In this document: positions 61,506 to 64,000 of the stretch, one piece after another | Position numbering within the stretch: the first letter of the stretch is position 1 | How the letters are laid out: every line of letters begins with the position of its first letter | Source: Candidatus Zhuqueibacterota bacterium | GTDB lineage: Bacteria > Zhuqueibacterota > Zhuqueibacteria > Residuimicrobiales > Krinioviventaceae | NCBI GenBank assembly: GCA_016928775.1 | Contig: JAFGKD010000001.1 | Location: forward strand, 1-64,000 | DNA length: 64,000 bases | Direction of reading: 5' to 3' | Position numbers and translations under genes: made by a program | Notes under the pieces: generated by a model | The model's input: the letters and a program-made list of their open reading frames with translations, nothing else | Databases searched by the model: none | What the model was told of the DNA's origin: nothing

Positions 61506-63536
61506 ATGAGGTTTGCTAAGTTTTTTCCATACGCGCTTGTTTTGTTTTTCTTCCTTTCCCTCTCCACCGGATCCACCGCGGATTTGGCCAAGGGCGTCAA
61601 TATTGGCGATTGGCTCGGCACGGATGAAGCCGTCTGGATCCAGACCACCCGTTATCAAAAAACTGACTTTGAAAACATGAAATCTCTCGGCCTTGATCAT
61701 GTGCGAATTGATGTTAATTTTAATGTTTTTGAAGTGTCTGAACCCGATTATGCTCTCAGTGAGATCCAATATCGTTGCCTTGACAAAGCGATCATGTGGG
61801 CAGAAGAGCTGGGGATGAAGGTGATTATCACCAACAATGAAGGCGAAATCTCCACCGGGACCGCTGATGCCATCCGGGATCGACTGGTGATGACCTGGAA
61901 ACACGTCGCTTCTCGATACGCCGGCAAGGGTGATGTGGTTGCCTATGAAGTCTTTGCAACGCCAGGTGAAACAATTACAGCGGATGCCTGGAACGGCGTC
62001 GCTGCAGCGCTTGTCGCCGCAATTCGAGAGGTCGACGCAACGCACGCTGTGATCGTCGGGCCGATCAACGATTATTCACTCGATGCGCTGTCAAGTATGG
62101 CCAAAATCGATGCTGATAATGTTATTTATGCTTTTAACTTCTTTGATCCATTAACATTCACTCGCCAGGGTAATTCGTATAACGACGTCGACTATAATAC
62201 GGCGATTGTACCTTTCCCGTATGATGCCGGCAAAATGCCCCCGCTTGATGAGGCGGATGCCGGAACGGCCGCCGAGGAGGCTTATAATAACTATCCCACG
62301 CAAGGTACGGTGGATTATGTCAAAAGTCGACTCGATGTCGCGGCGCAGTTTGCGGCTGACAATGGTGTTGCAGTGTGGTGCGCCAGTTTTGGCGCCTATA
62401 TCGGCCAACGTGGGCTCCGCCTGAACGATGACGGCTGGGATGTGCCGAATGCCGACAGAGGGGCATGGCTCGGCACCTGTATGTCCTATATGCAAGAAAA
62501 AAATATTGCCGCCTGCCATAGTGGCTATCGCGGCGGCTTTGGCCTTTTTTACGACGACAATAACAATCCCTATGGCTGGATGCAGTTCGGCAATTTTCCG
62601 TACGATATCAACACGGACATTTGTGAGGCTATGGGACTCACACCACCGGAGCCAGGCTTGTATAGTCCAGAGCCCTTGACAGAAGGATTTGTCATTTATG
62701 ATGAAGAGGTCACGCCTTTGGCTCGATGGGGTGAATGGTTTTGGGATGATGCCGAGGTCTCGCTGTTCAACATGGACGAGCCGGCAGTCAGCCAATACTG
62801 CCTTTCCATTTTTTATCCCGGGCAATGGCAGGCAGGTGATTTTTTCTTCCCGCTGTACCTCGATATGTCAATTTTAGCTGAAGACGGCTATTTGCTCGAT
62901 TTTTTCATTCGCTGCGACTGGGAGGAAGCACATATCCAGGCTCGTTTCGAAGACACCAATGAAGATCTGGATGACAAGCCGTGGCGTATGAACTATAATG
63001 TGGATAACAGTGTTGTGCCCTTTGATGGAACATGGCAAAGGGTGACCATTCCGCTCACCAGCATGGATGACCAGGGCGCCTGGGATCCCGATGATGAGAT
63101 ATGGTACGGTGGACCGCAAGGCCTTTTTGATTGGGAGCGCGTTCAGCGTTTTCAGTTTGTTTCCGAGACAGCGGAGCAACCGGACGCTGAGATCTTTATT
63201 GATCGCGTGCGCATCGTGAGTGCGGATGCAGTGGATTCTGATCCAATGGCTTCACCGGCAGCTTTTGCCCTGGCAGCTAACTATCCCAATCCCTTTAATC
63301 CGACGACAACCATCCAGTTCACACTGGCAAAGCGTGCAACTGTTGATTTGAGCATTTACAACGTGCGTGGTGAGCTCGTCAAAACATTGGTGTCTGAAAC
63401 AAAAAGCACCGGTGATTATAGCGTGCAATGGGATGGATCAAACTTGAACAATGAACAGGTTGGCAGCGGCGTTTACCTTTATCGCTTGAAAGCTGACGAT
63501 TTTGAGCAGACGCGCCGTATGCTTTTAATTCGCTAA
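61506..63536 (+). CDS. Secreted GH5-fold protein lacking catalytic acids, with CBM-like and sorting domains
   Basis: This protein has 676 residues from the ATG at 61506 (GGAGGA six bases upstream). A signal peptide (1-25) is followed by a barrel that tracks GH5 cellulases: GVNIGDWLG, LGLDHVRIDVNF (Arg67), the fourth-strand segment VVAYEVF, the FNFFDPLTFTRQG block and VAVWCASFGAY. The acid/base motif NEP is replaced by ATP (151-153) and the nucleophile Glu by Ser294 (ASFG for GEFG). The usual His before the Y-x-P block is Asn211. A CBM11-like beta domain follows (about 385-580), then a FlgD-like sorting domain beginning YPNPFNP. It is probably a surface glycan-binding pseudoenzyme; another chemistry cannot be excluded. 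Confidence 0.85.
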   Translation: MRFAKFFPYALVLFFFLSLSTGSTADLAKGVNIGDWLGTDEAVWIQTTRYQKTDFENMKSLGLDHVRIDVNFNVFEVSEPDYALSEIQYRCLDKAIMWAEELGMKVIITNNEGEISTGTADAIRDRLVMTWKHVASRYAGKGDVVAYEVFATPGETITADAWNGVAAALVAAIREVDATHAVIVGPINDYSLDALSSMAKIDADNVIYAFNFFDPLTFTRQGNSYNDVDYNTAIVPFPYDAGKMPPLDEADAGTAAEEAYNNYPTQGTVDYVKSRLDVAAQFAADNGVAVWCASFGAYIGQRGLRLNDDGWDVPNADRGAWLGTCMSYMQEKNIAACHSGYRGGFGLFYDDNNNPYGWMQFGNFPYDINTDICEAMGLTPPEPGLYSPEPLTEGFVIYDEEVTPLARWGEWFWDDAEVSLFNMDEPAVSQYCLSIFYPGQWQAGDFFFPLYLDMSILAEDGYLLDFFIRCDWEEAHIQARFEDTNEDLDDKPWRMNYNVDNSVVPFDGTWQRVTIPLTSMDDQGAWDPDDEIWYGGPQGLFDWERVQRFQFVSETAEQPDAEIFIDRVRIVSADAVDSDPMASPAAFALAANYPNPFNPTTTIQFTLAKRATVDLSIYNVRGELVKTLVSETKSTGDYSVQWDGSNLNNEQVGSGVYLYRLKADDFEQTRRMLLIR

Positions 63537-63543
63537 AACAGCA

Positions 63544-63576
63544 ACAGACTGATGCGCACGCATCAGTCTGTTTTTA
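63544..63576. terminator. Bidirectional terminator between convergent genes
   Basis: A perfect 13-bp inverted repeat ACAGACTGATGCG / CGCATCAGTCTGT with T5 on the right and an A-rich left flank. The selB stop codon (63563-63565, TGA) lies inside the stem. Confidence 0.9.
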
Positions 63577-64000
63577 TTAGCCGGCTGTCTCCCACGCGCT
63601 CGGTGACACCGATCGCATCAAAATAGCCCAACAATGGCATGGCAAATTTTCTTGATGTGTTGAGCAGTTGACGAAATTCACCTACGGTTATTTCTGTACC
63701 GTTCAGTTCTGACAATTTTTCTTTCGCCTTGTCTATTGCTGTTTTTGTAAAGTAGATGTCGCCTTCAAATCTGACTATTTTCCCCAATCCCAAAAGCGCA
63801 TTCAGGCCAACCTGGACGTCATTTTGAGGGCGCGCGAGCATCTGCGCCAAAATTTTTATCGGCGGCGTTGCATACCCGCTCTGTTCAAGAATGTTATAGA
63901 TGTCATTTGCCAGCGCTTCAACCGTTTCACTCAATTTTATTTCATGTGAGTCAAGCCTGACACTATCATTTGACACTACAATTTTACCCTGTGCTTCGAG
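63563..64000 (-). CDS. selB: SelB, selenocysteine-specific elongation factor, C-terminal part (cut by window edge)
   Basis: The last ~146 residues of a longer protein; the frame stays open to base 64000 and reads on through LEAQGKIV. The fold is two winged helices. The hallmark EITVGEFRQLLNTSRKFAMP with LLGYFDAIGVTERVGDSR matches the end of SelB, the factor that delivers Sec-tRNA to UGA codons at SECIS hairpins. A GTG at 63976 is an internal codon and not a start. The stop TGA overlaps the terminator. The presence of SelB implies selenoproteins elsewhere in the genome. Confidence 0.85.
   Translation of the reverse strand, partial: LEAQGKIVVSNDSVRLDSHEIKLSETVEALANDIYNILEQSGYATPPIKILAQMLARPQNDVQVGLNALLGLGKIVRFEGDIYFTKTAIDKAKEKLSELNGTEITVGEFRQLLNTSRKFAMPLLGYFDAIGVTERVGDSRLIKTD

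Overview
The window reads as one chromosomal contig of a Gram-negative bacterium of the FCB type, most like candidate division KSB1 or Calditrichota. Two large secreted proteins (3033-6959 and 61506-63536) end in a PNPFN-type FlgD-like domain as used for type IX secretion. An outer-membrane beta-barrel, Tat and lipoprotein signals and an Rnf subunit fit a diderm. The phylum is inferred from style, not from a marker gene. Base composition looks even across the window except in the intergenic repeat patches.

Layout. 1-8.5 kb: mannose-6-phosphate isomerase, a secreted glycoside hydrolase, a multidomain secreted nuclease and a GAF-PP2C phosphatase, all on the minus strand. 8.6-25.1 kb: a minus-strand catabolic cluster with a glycerate kinase, two complete ribose-type ABC importers, a RapA helicase between them, a DUF2291 protein, a split transketolase, a glycerol-kinase-like FGGY kinase with an altered pocket and a Sde182-type hydrolase. 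25.2-26.3 kb: Nfu and an RnfB that has lost one ferredoxin cluster. 26.6-30.5 kb: a GT87-like membrane protein, a 367-bp inverted-repeat element, an alpha/beta hydrolase and an AI-2E family transporter. 30.5-36.2 kb: a histidine kinase and sigma-54 activator divergent from a Ca-binding-repeat protein, with a sigma-54 promoter and an upstream palindrome between them, then a beta-barrel protein. 36.5-42.1 kb: a Tat-exported molybdenum hydroxylase (PaoABC type) facing its MocA-like and XdhC-like maturation genes. 42.2-45.9 kb: ispG, an SH3-parvulin protein, GT2, a VTT membrane protein and tRNA-Pro(CGG). 46-54 kb: a type I restriction-modification locus carrying dinD and a DUF559 gene flanked by palindromic repeats. 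54.1-57.2 kb: wecE-, wecD- and GT4-like sugar genes. 57.4-63.5 kb: an unknown exported protein, MscS, a second PP2C phosphatase, a 2-hydroxyacid dehydrogenase and a GH5-fold protein without catalytic acids. The right edge cuts into selB, so the organism probably decodes selenocysteine.

How it fits together. The genes suggest a heterotroph that degrades plant or microbial polymers outside the cell and imports sugars or polyols through ribose-type ABC systems. These would be phosphorylated by the FGGY kinase and passed through transketolase chemistry, with a glycerate branch. The most novel parts are the transketolase/FGGY/dual-ABC cluster, the sigma-54-controlled Ca-repeat module, the pseudo-glycosidase and the repeat-flanked DUF559 cassette inside the restriction locus. 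All functional statements come from reading the sequence; no database search was run.
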